NCBI RefSeq assembly: GCF_002352765.1
Contig: NZ_KZ293963.1
Span: 2,874,368 to 2,938,367 of the forward strand
Direction: 5' to 3'
DNA: 64,000 nt
DNA from: Alteribacter populi
GTDB lineage: Bacteria; Bacillota; Bacilli; Bacillales; Salisediminibacteriaceae
Shown: in pieces, positions 25,802 to 34,716 of the stretch
Numbering within the stretch: position 1 is the stretch's first letter
How the letters are laid out: the number at the start of each line of letters is the position of its first letter
The notes under the pieces: model-generated
What the model saw: only the letters and a program-made list of their open reading frames with translations
What the model was told of the DNA's origin: nothing
Databases searched by the model: none
Position numbers and translations under genes: made by a program

Positions 25802-26461
25802 ATGCTTGAAGGAATCATTAGCCCACACTTTACAGACACCCTCCCATTTCTCTATAGAGGGTTACAATTAACCATTTATATAACCTTTGCCGGTATCTTT
25901 TTTGGATTCATTTTAGGGACGATCTTTGGTTTAATGCGGCTGTCGAAGAGTAAAATCATTTATGGAATTGCGACAACCTATATCGAGTTAGTACGTGGTA
26001 CGCCTATTTTAGTACAAGCCTTATTTCTTTACTTTGGGGTCTCTGACTTTTTTGGGATAAATTTCGATGCTGTGACTGCTGGGATCATCGCGATTGCGAT
26101 CAATGCTGGTGCTTACATTGCTGAAATTGTCCGTGGCGGTGTCGAGTCGATTGATAAAGGCCAAATGGAGGCTGGACGTTCAATTGGTTTAAGTGCAACG
26201 CAAACGATGCGTTATATTATTTGGCCACAAGCATTTAAACGAATGATTCCACCATTAGGAAACCAGTTCATTATCAGCTTAAAGGACACGTCAATTTTTG
26301 CTGTTATTTCCGTAAATGAAGTAACGTATTTGATCAGACAATATATTAGTACGACCGGAAGTCCATTCGTCCCACTCGTTATGCTTTGCTTTGCTTATTT
26401 GATCATTACGATTCCTTCCATGTTAATTTTACGACGCATTGAACGGAGGTTAGATGTTTAA
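25802..26461 (+). CDS. Polar amino-acid ABC transporter permease
   Basis: This 219-residue HisM/GlnP-type permease has about five membrane helices and the EAA loop (GQMEAGRSIGLS followed by IIWPQAFKRMIPPLGNQF). That loop contacts the ATPase. It starts behind GGGAGG and overlaps the ATPase gene by one base (TAATGA-type junction), so the two are translationally coupled. The same system is served by the lipoprotein at 24646. Confidence 0.93.
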   Translation: MLEGIISPHFTDTLPFLYRGLQLTIYITFAGIFFGFILGTIFGLMRLSKSKIIYGIATTYIELVRGTPILVQALFLYFGVSDFFGINFDAVTAGIIAIAINAGAYIAEIVRGGVESIDKGQMEAGRSIGLSATQTMRYIIWPQAFKRMIPPLGNQFIISLKDTSIFAVISVNEVTYLIRQYISTTGSPFVPLVMLCFAYLIITIPSMLILRRIERRLDV

Positions 26462-27183
26462 TGATAAAAGTTACTGATCTACATAAAGCCTTTGGAGAAT
26501 TGGAAGTCCTAAAGGGAATTAATGCAGAGGTTAAAGAAAAAGAAGTGGTCTGTGTCATTGGTCCATCCGGATCTGGAAAAAGTACGTTCTTACGATGTTT
26601 GAATCTATTAGAACAAGTAACCTCTGGCGAAGTCATGATTGACGGAGAAAACTTAACAGATCCTAAGATCAACATTAACAAGCTGCGTTCACAAGTGGGG
26701 ATGGTGTTTCAACACTTCAACCTCTTTCCCCACAAGACTGTTTTGCAAAATGTAACGTTAGGTCCGTTAAAAGTAAAGGACATGTCCAAGGAAGAAGCAG
26801 ATGATCTCGCCCACTCTTTATTAGATAAAGTCGGTTTGTCCGACAAAGCGGACGTCTATCCAGGAAGCTTATCAGGTGGACAAAAGCAGCGTGTTGCAAT
26901 AGCAAGATCCCTTGCGATGAATCCTAAAGTTATGCTATTTGATGAACCTACTTCAGCACTAGACCCTGAATTAGTTGGCGGTGTACTTGAAGCAATGAAA
27001 GATCTTGCCAAAGAAGGAATGACGATGGTCGTAGTCACTCACGAAATGGGCTTCGCACGCGAAATGGGCGACCGCGTCATTTTTATGGATGATGGTAAAA
27101 TCATGGAAGAAGGCAGTCCCCAGGACCTTTTCGATAACCCTCAACACCCGAGAACGCAGGATTTCTTGCGGATGGTATTGTAG
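26461..27183 (+). CDS. Polar amino-acid ABC transporter ATPase (GlnQ/ArtM-like)
   Basis: This 240-residue ATPase has Walker A GPSGSGKST, the Q-loop in VGMVFQHFNLFPHKT, the signature LSGGQKQRVAIARSLA, Walker B VMLFDEPTSALDPE and the switch His in VVTHEMGFA. By eye it resembles B. subtilis ArtM somewhat more than GlnQ, but the substrate of the system cannot be fixed from sequence. It is the last gene of the operon, ended by a hairpin terminator at 27209-27234. Confidence 0.94.
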   Translation: MIKVTDLHKAFGELEVLKGINAEVKEKEVVCVIGPSGSGKSTFLRCLNLLEQVTSGEVMIDGENLTDPKININKLRSQVGMVFQHFNLFPHKTVLQNVTLGPLKVKDMSKEEADDLAHSLLDKVGLSDKADVYPGSLSGGQKQRVAIARSLAMNPKVMLFDEPTSALDPELVGGVLEAMKDLAKEGMTMVVVTHEMGFAREMGDRVIFMDDGKIMEEGSPQDLFDNPQHPRTQDFLRMVL

Positions 27184-27208
27184 TCTATTCATTAAGTATA
27201 TTACTAGA

Positions 27209-27234
27209 GGGGAGGGCCTTCCCTCTCCCTTTTA
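27209..27234 (+). terminator. Terminator of the ABC transporter operon
   Basis: GGGGAGGG / CCCTCTCC stem with a CCTT loop, then CTTTTA. Confidence 0.75.
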
Positions 27235-27283
27235 TGTAAAGGTATATGTGGAGGGAAAACCAAGAAAAAAGACTCAATCGAAA

Positions 27284-27328
27284 AAATTATAAAAGAGAAG
27301 AAGCCGCTGACAATGTCACGACTTCTCC
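27284..27328 (-). terminator. Terminator of the glutaredoxin-like gene
   Basis: The minus-strand hairpin GAAGTCG-TGACA / TGTCA-CGGCTTC overlaps the TGA stop codon and is followed by TTCTCTTTTATAATTTTTT. Confidence 0.7.
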
Positions 27329-27564
27329 TCTTTTAGCTTTTCAATTAACTCTTGCAGTTCTGGAGTCAACCCTTTTACAGCTTTTCCTTCTATTACGGTT
27401 ACGGGGATACCCATAAACCCGAAAGCTTCCACTTCTTTTTGATACTTACGATCCGTCATAACATCTCTTACCTCAAATTCAACCTCTGCCTCAGTAAGCA
27501 TTTGCTTCACCAACGTACACTCCACACAATCTTTTGTTGAATAAACAATCGCTGATTTTGTCAT
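27316..27564 (-). CDS. Glutaredoxin/NrdH-like small redox protein
   Basis: This 82-residue thioredoxin-fold protein has the redox motif CVEC near residue 13 and the cis-proline strand MGIPVTV near 52, followed by the GLTPELQELIEKL helix. That is the glutaredoxin/NrdH layout. The ATG at 27564 is preferred because TAGGAG lies 7-8 nt upstream; a GTG three codons earlier overlaps that site. It is monocistronic with its own terminator. The redox partner is not evident; NrdH-type partners are ribonucleotide reductases, but none is nearby. Confidence 0.85.
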   Translation of the reverse strand: MTKSAIVYSTKDCVECTLVKQMLTEAEVEFEVRDVMTDRKYQKEVEAFGFMGIPVTVIEGKAVKGLTPELQELIEKLKEEKS

Positions 27565-27679
27565 ATAAAACACTCCTATTCCTTATAACTTCGTAAAACA
27601 ATTCTACCATAATATCACATTCAATTTGACAGTACTTGTGCTATCTTATCTTAATTCATAAAGTCACACTCATAGCTGG

Positions 27680-27930
27680 GTGAGAGCGATAAATCAAACT
27701 TATTGAACCTACCCAAACAGCATCACCTAGTTGAAGGTGCGTTTCAAACAAAACTTCACCCTCGTCCTATGTACCATCGCCTTGAAGAACGGGTTCGTTC
27801 TCACGTGACGATCAGCTGGCTTGCCCTTTTACTCGTACGAATCATTGAGGTGAAAGCAAGAACGACGTAGCAGCAGCTTCAAAAAGAGATGAACCGATGT
27901 TGGAGTTGACCAAAGGGCTTGAAATAAGAA
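27680..27930 (+). pseudogene. Transposase remnant (IS4/IS1634-type DDE, C-terminal fragment)
   Basis: One plus-strand frame reads LVEGAFQTKLHPRPMYHR, then LEERVRSHVTISWLALLLVR and IIEVKARTT, a stop, and QQLQKEMNR. This resembles the C-terminal end of IS1634-like DDE transposases (E of the catalytic triad followed by RP-YH-E-RI-AH). In-frame stops at two places and the missing rest show that it is dead. Confidence 0.6.
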
Positions 27931-28043
27931 AAACCGCATAGCGGTCTTTTATTAAAAACAGCGTCAGCTCGCATGTTTTAAAGTCTCAAGGATGCTTTTC
28001 CCTTGAGACGAGCGGCGTGAAGGTAGCTGTCCTCTTATAAATT
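27929..28043 (+). repeat. Structured interspersed repeat, copy B
   Basis: About 115 bp: a short ACCGC/GCGGT hairpin with a T-rich tail, then the GTCTCAAGG / CCTTGAGAC hairpin, ending TCCTCTTATAAATT. It is nearly identical to copy C at 45794-45909. It lies 45 bp 3' of mqo. Confidence 0.9.
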
Positions 28044-28059
28044 CTGATCTTAGAATAAA

Positions 28060-28098
28060 AGGAAGTATAAATTGCCTAAACGGCAATTTATACTTCCT
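28060..28098 (-). terminator. Terminator of mqo
   Basis: Perfect 17-bp stem (AGGAAGTATAAATTGCC) with a 5-nt loop, overlapping the stop codon, followed on the minus strand by TTTTATT. Confidence 0.85.
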
Positions 28099-29617
28099 GT
28101 AATATACGAGTATCACTTTTCTCATTTGCATGTTTTTTATCTTCTAGGCCAAGTATCTGTGCTGTTGAAGTATGAATATCATGCAGAAGCTCTGTGTTTT
28201 CCATTAGCGATTCATTATAAGAAGGAATCATTTCTTTGATTTTCGGTTCCCACTCTTCCATATGTTGCGGGAAGCACTTTTGGATGATATCAAGCATAAC
28301 TTGAACAGCGGTAGAAGCACCGGGTGAAGCGCCTAATAATGCTGCAATCGAACCGTCTTCGGCCGTAATCACTTCCGTACCAAATTGAAGCGTTCCTTTA
28401 CCACCAGCTTCAGTATCTTTGATTACTTGCACACGCTGGCCAGCTACGACTAAATCCCAATCCTCACTTTTGGCGTTCGGGATAAACTCACGTAACTCTT
28501 CCATACGCTTTTCTTTCGATAACATCACTTGCTGAATCAAGTATTTTGTCAATGACATCTCTTTTGCTCCTGCCGCCAACATCGTTAAGACATTATTCGG
28601 TTTTACAGAGGTTAACAAATCAAATATTGAACCGTATTTTAAAAACTTTGGTGAGAAGCCAGCAAATGGTCCAAATAGCAAAGATTTTTTGTCGTCGATA
28701 TATCTTGTGTCAAGGTGGGGAACTGACATTGGAGGCGCACCAACTTTAGCTTTACCGTATACTTTTGCATGGTGCTGCTCTACAACAAACGGATTGTTAC
28801 ATGCCATAAATAGCCCGCTTACTGGGAATCCTCCAATATGTTTTCCTTCGGGTATACCGGATTTTTGCAGTAAATGTAAGCTTCCTCCCCCGCCCCCGAT
28901 AAAGACAAATTTAGCAGTATGGCGTTCGACATTACCGCTATCGAGATTCCGTACTTTCAATTCCCACAAGCCATCGCTCGTACGTTTGACATCATGAACA
29001 CTGTGTTTATAATTTATATCGACATTTTTACTCTTTAAATGGTCAAATAACGTGCGCGTTAAAGCACCAAAGTTAACATCCGTTCCAGAGTCGATCTTTG
29101 TTGCTGCAATCGGTTCATTCGAAGTACGGCCTTCCATAATAAGCGGAATCCATTCCTTCAGTTTTTCAGGGTCATCTGTATATTCCAACCCTTGAAACAA
29201 CGGATTATATGAAAGCGCTTTAAAACGTTTGTTTAAAAAATCTACATTTTGTTCCCCATGTACAAAACTCATATGAGGTAATCGCATGATAAAGTCCTGC
29301 GGATTACGTATTAGATTACTGTTTACGAGGTAAGACCAAAACTGCATTGAAACCTGGAACTGTTCATTAATTTTTATAGCCTTGCTAATGTCTATGGATC
29401 CGTCCGGTTGTTCAACGGTGTAGTTAAGCTCACACAATGCCGCATGCCCTGTGCCCGCATTATTCCATTCATTGGAGCTTTCTTCTCCAGCGCTTTCTAG
29501 CTTTTCAAACACTGTAATTTCCCAATCCGGTACTAATTCTTTTAAGAGTGTCCCTAAAGTCGCACTCATGATTCCGGCTCCAATTAAAATTACATCTGTT
29601 TTAGTTTCACTGCTCAT
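28088..29617 (-). CDS. mqo: Malate:quinone oxidoreductase
   Basis: This is a 509-residue FAD enzyme at the membrane surface that oxidises malate to oxaloacetate and passes electrons to quinone. The N-terminal FAD fold DVILIGAGIMSATLG, the SSNEWNNAGTGHAALCELNY block and the C-terminal LLGASPGASTAVQVMLDI block are diagnostic of Mqo. The ATG at 29617 is chosen because AAGGACGG lies just upstream and the protein then begins at the usual MSSETKTDV. The longer frame (27 more codons) is not typical. It is monocistronic with a strong terminator. Confidence 0.96.
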   Translation of the reverse strand: MSSETKTDVILIGAGIMSATLGTLLKELVPDWEITVFEKLESAGEESSNEWNNAGTGHAALCELNYTVEQPDGSIDISKAIKINEQFQVSMQFWSYLVNSNLIRNPQDFIMRLPHMSFVHGEQNVDFLNKRFKALSYNPLFQGLEYTDDPEKLKEWIPLIMEGRTSNEPIAATKIDSGTDVNFGALTRTLFDHLKSKNVDINYKHSVHDVKRTSDGLWELKVRNLDSGNVERHTAKFVFIGGGGGSLHLLQKSGIPEGKHIGGFPVSGLFMACNNPFVVEQHHAKVYGKAKVGAPPMSVPHLDTRYIDDKKSLLFGPFAGFSPKFLKYGSIFDLLTSVKPNNVLTMLAAGAKEMSLTKYLIQQVMLSKEKRMEELREFIPNAKSEDWDLVVAGQRVQVIKDTEAGGKGTLQFGTEVITAEDGSIAALLGASPGASTAVQVMLDIIQKCFPQHMEEWEPKIKEMIPSYNESLMENTELLHDIHTSTAQILGLEDKKHANEKSDTRILQEV

Positions 29618-29955
29618 TTTTACCGTCCTTATACAAAAGATTTTCAGAAAGGATGCTGCTGCATACGCAATAAAGAAAGCCCTTGCAAAACTAGTCACAC
29701 ATCTTTTCTAATCAATTATAACCTAATACTAGTTTATCAGAATTTTTAATAGATTAATACACATATTTAACTATTAAAATCGTGGTTATACTACTTAAAA
29801 GCTAGAAGTTTGAGAGGTACGTCCACAAGGCTTTTAGAAGCATGCAGAAAACCAAAGCCTATGCATCATTTTCGTACGGTGAACCGTGGTTATTTAAAAG
29901 GCAAAAAAGAAACAAGAAGAAAATTCCTTCTTACTTCCCCAATACGAAGTGAATG
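29618..29955. other. Intergenic region between mqo and the AlkD-like gene
   Basis: There is no gene visible. A minus-strand hairpin AAGAAG/CTTCTT followed by a T-rich run (about 29902-29932) is a likely terminator for the AlkD-like gene. The rest is unremarkable. Confidence 0.5.
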
Positions 29956-30603
29956 TTAACATCTTACATATTTGCGTTTGAAACCAAGCTTCCCTTTATC
30001 CATTTCTTTTTGAATACTTTCGTAAGCATTTAGGAAACTGCTCTTTTTTTTGTCCCTTTTGACTTCTACTGTACCTACTGCCTTTGCGGTCTCGACTGCC
30101 TTTTCATTGAGCGGCAAATAGGAAATCCCCACTGAGTATAGAAAATTATTCATAGCCGATTTCGTTCGTTCTGGAGAATCGTGAATCGTATTTTCCACCA
30201 TATCAAGCATATTGGAAATCTTGCTTTCGGAAAATTCATGGTCTTGGAGATTCCCTAGAAGCCAGCAATAGCAACTCCAGCCCCCTGACATTCTCAGCGC
30301 TTTACCACTTGAGATCCATTTATCAGCAACTTCTTGTGCAATATCTGCTTCCGCTAAAGTTACTGCGACCACATAATCGGATAACATATAAAAATATGCT
30401 GAATCCATCCAACGATCAAAATCCGACTCAGACATTGCTTTTGGCTCTGCAATAATGCCTACAAAATACATTGCATCATAGTTCCCTGTGGCATAAAGTT
30501 CTTCAGCTAAAGGTTGATTTAATTTTATTTTCTTGGCTATTGGTTTCATAGCACCTGTAGCTACGCCAAAAACCGGCTCTTTCGCACCATTGGATATGTA
30601 CAC
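29956..30603 (-). CDS. AlkD-like DNA alkylation repair protein, N-terminally truncated or frameshifted
   Basis: This is a 215-residue HEAT-like repeat protein of the DNA alkylation repair family (PF08713), which excises alkylated bases by wrapping the duplex. Recognisable blocks are GNYDAMYFVGIIAEP, SGGWSCYCWLLGN and YSVGISYLPLNEKA. Homologues carry about 20-25 more N-terminal residues. Here the GTG at 30603 is directly preceded, in frame, by a stop three codons upstream. A +1 frame just upstream reads QLSDEKSINKK, as if it were the missing start, shifted in an A-run. So this may be a recent pseudogene or a shortened but working protein. Confidence 0.72.
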   Translation of the reverse strand: MYISNGAKEPVFGVATGAMKPIAKKIKLNQPLAEELYATGNYDAMYFVGIIAEPKAMSESDFDRWMDSAYFYMLSDYVVAVTLAEADIAQEVADKWISSGKALRMSGGWSCYCWLLGNLQDHEFSESKISNMLDMVENTIHDSPERTKSAMNNFLYSVGISYLPLNEKAVETAKAVGTVEVKRDKKKSSFLNAYESIQKEMDKGKLGFKRKYVRC

Positions 30604-30791
30604 TTTTTGTTTATACTCTTTTCATCAGACAACTGGTAAAAAGACTGTCATTCACTGGTAAATTTCAGTGACCGTAATCACTCTTTTTTATCTTCGTAAA
30701 ACTATTCTACTATGTTATCATTTCCAGTCTAGGTTATCATAATTAGTATAATGAAATTTTTTAACACTGAAGAATAGTAGGTGAAGCGTCT

Positions 30792-32396
30792 ATGGAATCG
30801 AATTTATTGAGTTTAGCCCAAAAATATCAACGAGAACATGAGTGGAGAAAAGCTATTGATTGCTATAAGCAATATATCAATGAAAAAACCGGGGTATGCG
30901 AGGATACGGTTTATGCTGCCTATGCCAGAAGCCTGCGGATCATTGGTCAAACGAGCTTAGCAAAAGCAACCCTTGTTGAGGCGAAAAAGCAACATCCTCA
31001 TAGCGAGACCATTCTTCTTGAGTTCCATAATCTATACGATTTTTTGGGAGACTGGAATGCAGCAAAAACAGTTGCCAACAGCTTAATCAAAATGTCCCCT
31101 AAAAAGGCAGACTATCATCTTCGATTAGGGAGAACCTATTCATTTTTATCAGAATATAAGAAAGCCAAAAAAGCATATCGAACCGCTTTAGAACTTAAGC
31201 ATCAATTACCTCTTGATTCTTTAATTGAAAATATTCAGAGGAGCTTTGCGGAAAACCCAAATGAAGTTAGCTCTAAGTATATTTTTATAGATGGGAAAAA
31301 CAATCTAGGTGCCTTTGTTCATGACCACGGCGATAAAAAATATTTCACAAAGATCTCCTTGTATAAGAATAAAAGTACCGGAGCTGGTCGTGAGGAGACA
31401 TTCTATAAAAATTTGTGTGCAGATTTTCCGCAGTTGAAGAGCTTAGTACCTCAATACGTTGATTCACAAATTATTGACCAAATCTCTTATTTAACGATCG
31501 AAATGATTGATTCTCTCCCAATAACCTCTGAACATTTGCAGAAGGTTATCGAGACATCTCAGCAGGTTTCTACTGTTAAATATCGAGAGGTTATTGACAG
31601 CTATCCAATTCCTAACTATGTCTTCCAATACAAAAAAGGAAGAGCCATTTCTGTTGTTCATTTTTTTACACATATCCATAAAGAAGCGTATAATCAAAAA
31701 ATTTTTGAATCACTGCATTTAATCACCAAAAATCACAATTACCCTAAAGCTGTCATTCAAATCATTCATCGATTAGAAGCCGTCATTATGAATAATCAGC
31801 TATACAAGTATATGGTGCCTGATAAGCACTACTCATTACTGCATGGTGACTTCGCTTTTCAAAACCAAATGATCAATAAAGCAGATGAAACACCTCGTAT
31901 TATCGATTGGACATCTTATACGGTTGGTCCGCACTTTATCGATATTGCAAGGTATATGACGAGTTTATTAATCCCTTATCCAAAGGTAAAGAATTGTTAT
32001 CTCGATGATCATGACACAGGTGGAAAGCTAACAAATATTGAAGAGATCTTTTTTTTGTACGCATTAATTCTTTTTTACTTTCAAAAATTTGGTCGAAAGA
32101 GAATCGAAACCGAAGTATCCAACTTCCTCCTACCAGCCTTAGAGGATTTAGAAAAATTAGTGTTGAAAATGAATACGTCCATTGAAGGTGATCATTTGAG
32201 TGAGGAAAAGCAACGATTAACAGAGGAAATGAAAGAAAAAGAGCTTAAAATTAACCAACTGGAACAAAGACTCACGATCGTCAAAGAAGAAAAGGAGCAT
32301 TTGAAAAAACGATTAAAAAACGTGTTATCCAGTAAATCATGGAAAATAACGAGACCCTTACGCATCTTTACTGAACGATTAAAGAAAAACGGATAA
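30792..32396 (+). CDS. TPR / APH-kinase-like / coiled-coil fusion protein
   Basis: This 534-residue protein has three parts. Residues 1-150 are tetratricopeptide-like helices (WRKAIDCYKQYI, YHLRLGRTYSFLSEYKKAKK). Residues about 165-430 resemble an aminoglycoside-phosphotransferase fold, with LLHGDFAFQNQM (catalytic HGD-N loop) and IIDWTSYTVGPHFIDIARY (metal-binding Asp). Residues 455-520 form a coiled coil ending in SSKSWKITRPLRIF, a motif seen at the ends of surface-polysaccharide glycosyltransferases. A role in phosphorylating a sugar or lipid-linked substrate in envelope polymer synthesis is a guess. Nothing nearby supports a pathway. A plus-strand hairpin follows the gene. Confidence 0.75.
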   Translation: MESNLLSLAQKYQREHEWRKAIDCYKQYINEKTGVCEDTVYAAYARSLRIIGQTSLAKATLVEAKKQHPHSETILLEFHNLYDFLGDWNAAKTVANSLIKMSPKKADYHLRLGRTYSFLSEYKKAKKAYRTALELKHQLPLDSLIENIQRSFAENPNEVSSKYIFIDGKNNLGAFVHDHGDKKYFTKISLYKNKSTGAGREETFYKNLCADFPQLKSLVPQYVDSQIIDQISYLTIEMIDSLPITSEHLQKVIETSQQVSTVKYREVIDSYPIPNYVFQYKKGRAISVVHFFTHIHKEAYNQKIFESLHLITKNHNYPKAVIQIIHRLEAVIMNNQLYKYMVPDKHYSLLHGDFAFQNQMINKADETPRIIDWTSYTVGPHFIDIARYMTSLLIPYPKVKNCYLDDHDTGGKLTNIEEIFFLYALILFYFQKFGRKRIETEVSNFLLPALEDLEKLVLKMNTSIEGDHLSEEKQRLTEEMKEKELKINQLEQRLTIVKEEKEHLKKRLKNVLSSKSWKITRPLRIFTERLKKNG

Positions 32397-32406
32397 GAAA
32401 ACGATT

Positions 32407-32449
32407 AGCTCACAGAACAAAAGAGGTCACTTGTTTTTGTGAGCTTTTG
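32407..32449 (+). terminator. Probable terminator of the TPR-kinase-like gene
   Basis: AGCTCACA / TGTGAGCT stem, extended by AACAAAAG/CTTGTTTT pairing, with a short T-tail. Confidence 0.55.
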
Positions 32450-32767
32450 AGCTGCAATTAAACATTTTAGTTGCGTTGTTCCTTTATGAGAGCTCCTCTA
32501 TAAGGATCTGCAATCTATGCTAAAAGGGCAAGCATGTGCTTGGCTAACGCTCAAAAAACAAATAGCTACAATCTTTTAGAAAAGAGTCTTAATAAAATAC
32601 CGTTTTGTTATTACTTCGTTATTTTTCCGAAATTTCAAAAATATACTTCCAATTCTAGAATGATATGATAAAATAAGGATATACCTCCGATTTTATCCAC
32701 CCCTAACAACCATCCTGTTTATTTTCCCTTTTTTAAAAAAATTTAATAGAAAGTAGATGATGTTAAT
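32450..32767. other. Intergenic region with a reverse-oriented repeat copy
   Basis: There is no gene. About 32505-32600 is, on the minus strand, a copy of the repeat also seen at 13020-13131 and 52420-52530 (TTTTCTAAAAGATTGT, GCTATTTGTTTTTTGAGCG). The remainder is AT-rich. Confidence 0.55.
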
Positions 32768-33628
32768 ATGCAGAATACAGCTTTTTGTACTTGTGGAAGT
32801 GGACTGGTCAAGGAAAATTGTTGCCAAGGGAAGCCTGAAGTAAGGGTAACTTTGCAGCCATTTTCTGACCCAGGCGAAAAACAGGTATTTTTAGAAAAAC
32901 TCCAAATCAGTTCTCAATTTGATATGCGATACCGTGGTCTAGTAGATTTTTACGGAGACGATTTAATCGCATATAAGCAAGAAAGACGATCCATTGAACA
33001 AGTTAACGAATTTCTCCGTATCTTTGCCAAACATCTAACCGATAACCTGGAAGAAGATTGCCCAAACTCGTGGAAAGACTGCCCCCCTTCATTCTTAGAA
33101 GAATTAATATTCGGACATTACCCCCACCATATGAAAATTACCACCAAGCAAAACGATTCAGAAATATTTCTGTTACAGCTAAAAAGGTTTTTCCGATGGC
33201 TCGACCAGCGAGTAGGAACTTCCTGGTATGATTTAGTTGATAAGTATGCAGAAGAGGCCGCTCCCGAACTTAAAAGGTGTGAACAGCTATTAAACCACCT
33301 CTTTTTGTGTGAATTTCCACGCATCCACCACAACGACTGGAATGTTACAGAAGATATAGCCACACTAGAAATTAATCTCAATAAATGCAGTGAATCAGTT
33401 CATAGTGTGTTCCAAATTACAGAAGTATACGAGGAAATTATAACAGCTAACGATCTAGACTCTGGTCGAACTTATCAGATAACCGGAATACCATGTAATA
33501 TGGTAACGCCAGGAATTCTTATCAACGGAATAATCGGCAAAAAAAGGGAAGATTTTTATTGGACATGGCTCAACACAGAAGGCGTCTATCCATCAAAAGC
33601 AATCGATTATTTTAAGTTTATTGGTTAA
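32768..33628 (+). CDS. SEC-C zinc-motif protein of unknown function
   Basis: This is a 286-residue protein. Its N-terminus (FCTCGSGLVKENCCQ, residues 6-20) is a SEC-C zinc-binding motif like that at the end of SecA, which usually mediates protein or nucleic-acid contacts. The remaining about 260 residues, mostly helical with a beta-rich end (TGIPCNMVTPGILING), match no family I can name. SEC-C is normally found at the C-terminus; here it leads. It stands alone, with no operon partners. Start ATG at 32768 with only a weak ribosome site (AAAGTAGATGATGTTAAT). Confidence 0.7.
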   Translation: MQNTAFCTCGSGLVKENCCQGKPEVRVTLQPFSDPGEKQVFLEKLQISSQFDMRYRGLVDFYGDDLIAYKQERRSIEQVNEFLRIFAKHLTDNLEEDCPNSWKDCPPSFLEELIFGHYPHHMKITTKQNDSEIFLLQLKRFFRWLDQRVGTSWYDLVDKYAEEAAPELKRCEQLLNHLFLCEFPRIHHNDWNVTEDIATLEINLNKCSESVHSVFQITEVYEEIITANDLDSGRTYQITGIPCNMVTPGILINGIIGKKREDFYWTWLNTEGVYPSKAIDYFKFIG

Positions 33629-33844
33629 AATCAGAGTGTCGTAATCTTAAATCGAGTATAAGGGAATCCTATATAATTGAATTGTGTCCCTCCCCTTCTC
33701 AAAACCCCGCTTGCTTCTGACACCGCATGGTTCAATAACCAGGAGCTTCAATCAAAAAAATTCAAAGGTTTATTATTGCTTTCTAACCTATTATTTGTTC
33801 TAACATATCTTTCCCTATAATAACCTCCACTCCACACTTTGCCT

Positions 33845-34324
33845 TTACTTATGATACGGTTCACCCCGATTAATCTTAAACGCCCTGTACACCTGCTCCA
33901 CTAAAATCAGCCTCATTAACTGATGGGGGAAGGTCATATCGGAGAAAGACAACTTTCCATTAGCCCGCTGCAAGACCTCGTCACTCAACCCAACTGATCC
34001 GCCGATTACAAACGCTATTTTGCTTTTTCCGTATGTTGCGAGGCTGTCGAGTTCTTTAGCGAGTCGTTCAGATGTCCATTTCTTGCCTTCAATGGCGAGA
34101 GCAATGACGTGGGTGTCTTGGTTGATTTTGGCGAGGATACGTTGGCCTTCTTTGTCTTTGACATTGAGGGTGTCGGCTTCGCTCATGTTTTCAGGTGCTT
34201 TTTCGTCGGGGACTTCGACGACTTGCATGTTGGCGTAGGCGGAGAGGCGCTTTGTGTATTCTTGGATGCCTTGCTTTAAGTATTTTTCTTTTAGTTTTCC
34301 GACGGTTATAATTGTGATATTCAC
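33845..34324 (-). CDS. rlmH: 23S rRNA (pseudouridine1915-N3)-methyltransferase
   Basis: This 159-residue SPOUT methyltransferase uses SAM to methylate pseudouridine 1915 in helix 69 of 23S rRNA. The knotted SAM site FVIGGSVGLSDEV and the C-terminal SFSDMTFPHQLMRLILVEQVYRAFKI (written in part) are diagnostic. GTG at 34324 is preferred over the longer frame because a GAGGAG site lies 10 nt upstream and homologues start at NITIITVGKLKEK. The gene is yydA in B. subtilis, near the origin, in the same neighbourhood as here. Confidence 0.96.
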   Translation of the reverse strand: MNITIITVGKLKEKYLKQGIQEYTKRLSAYANMQVVEVPDEKAPENMSEADTLNVKDKEGQRILAKINQDTHVIALAIEGKKWTSERLAKELDSLATYGKSKIAFVIGGSVGLSDEVLQRANGKLSFSDMTFPHQLMRLILVEQVYRAFKINRGEPYHK

Positions 34325-34349
34325 AGGTGTATAACTCCTCTCAAAAAGT

Positions 34350-34716
34350 TTTTCCACAATAGTTATCCACATTTCCACAGTTTTTCTGTGGAGTTATTTG
34401 TCGACTTGATAAAAAGCATTGTTACTACAGTAATTACAGGTTGTGGACAACTGTTTTTCATCTGTGAGTTTGTCGATTTTTGGCGGAAGTGCATAATAAT
34501 CGACAATATCCTCTATCGCCATATCTATGTGTTCTTCACAGCAGTAATACATCATCTAGACCTCCAGTATCCTTGAATTTCTACTCTTTATTTTCAGTTA
34601 TCAACACTGCTGTGTGGATAACTATTTTCCCACAACCCTTACTCTCCGTTCTGTTTTCAGATTTATGGGAAATGATATCCATATAACTTATCCACAATTC
34701 CATGTCTTGTGGATTG
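34350..34716. promoter_or_regulatory. DnaA-box cluster between rlmH and htrC
   Basis: Three perfect DnaA boxes (TTATCCACA) lie at 34363-34371 (+), 34613-34621 (-) and 34688-34696 (+). One-mismatch boxes lie at 34350-34358 (+), 34442-34450 (-) and 34598-34606 (+), and weaker ones at 34371, 34387 and 34708. No gene occupies this stretch. It resembles the origin-proximal DnaA-box clusters of B. subtilis that titrate DnaA. Confidence 0.75.
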
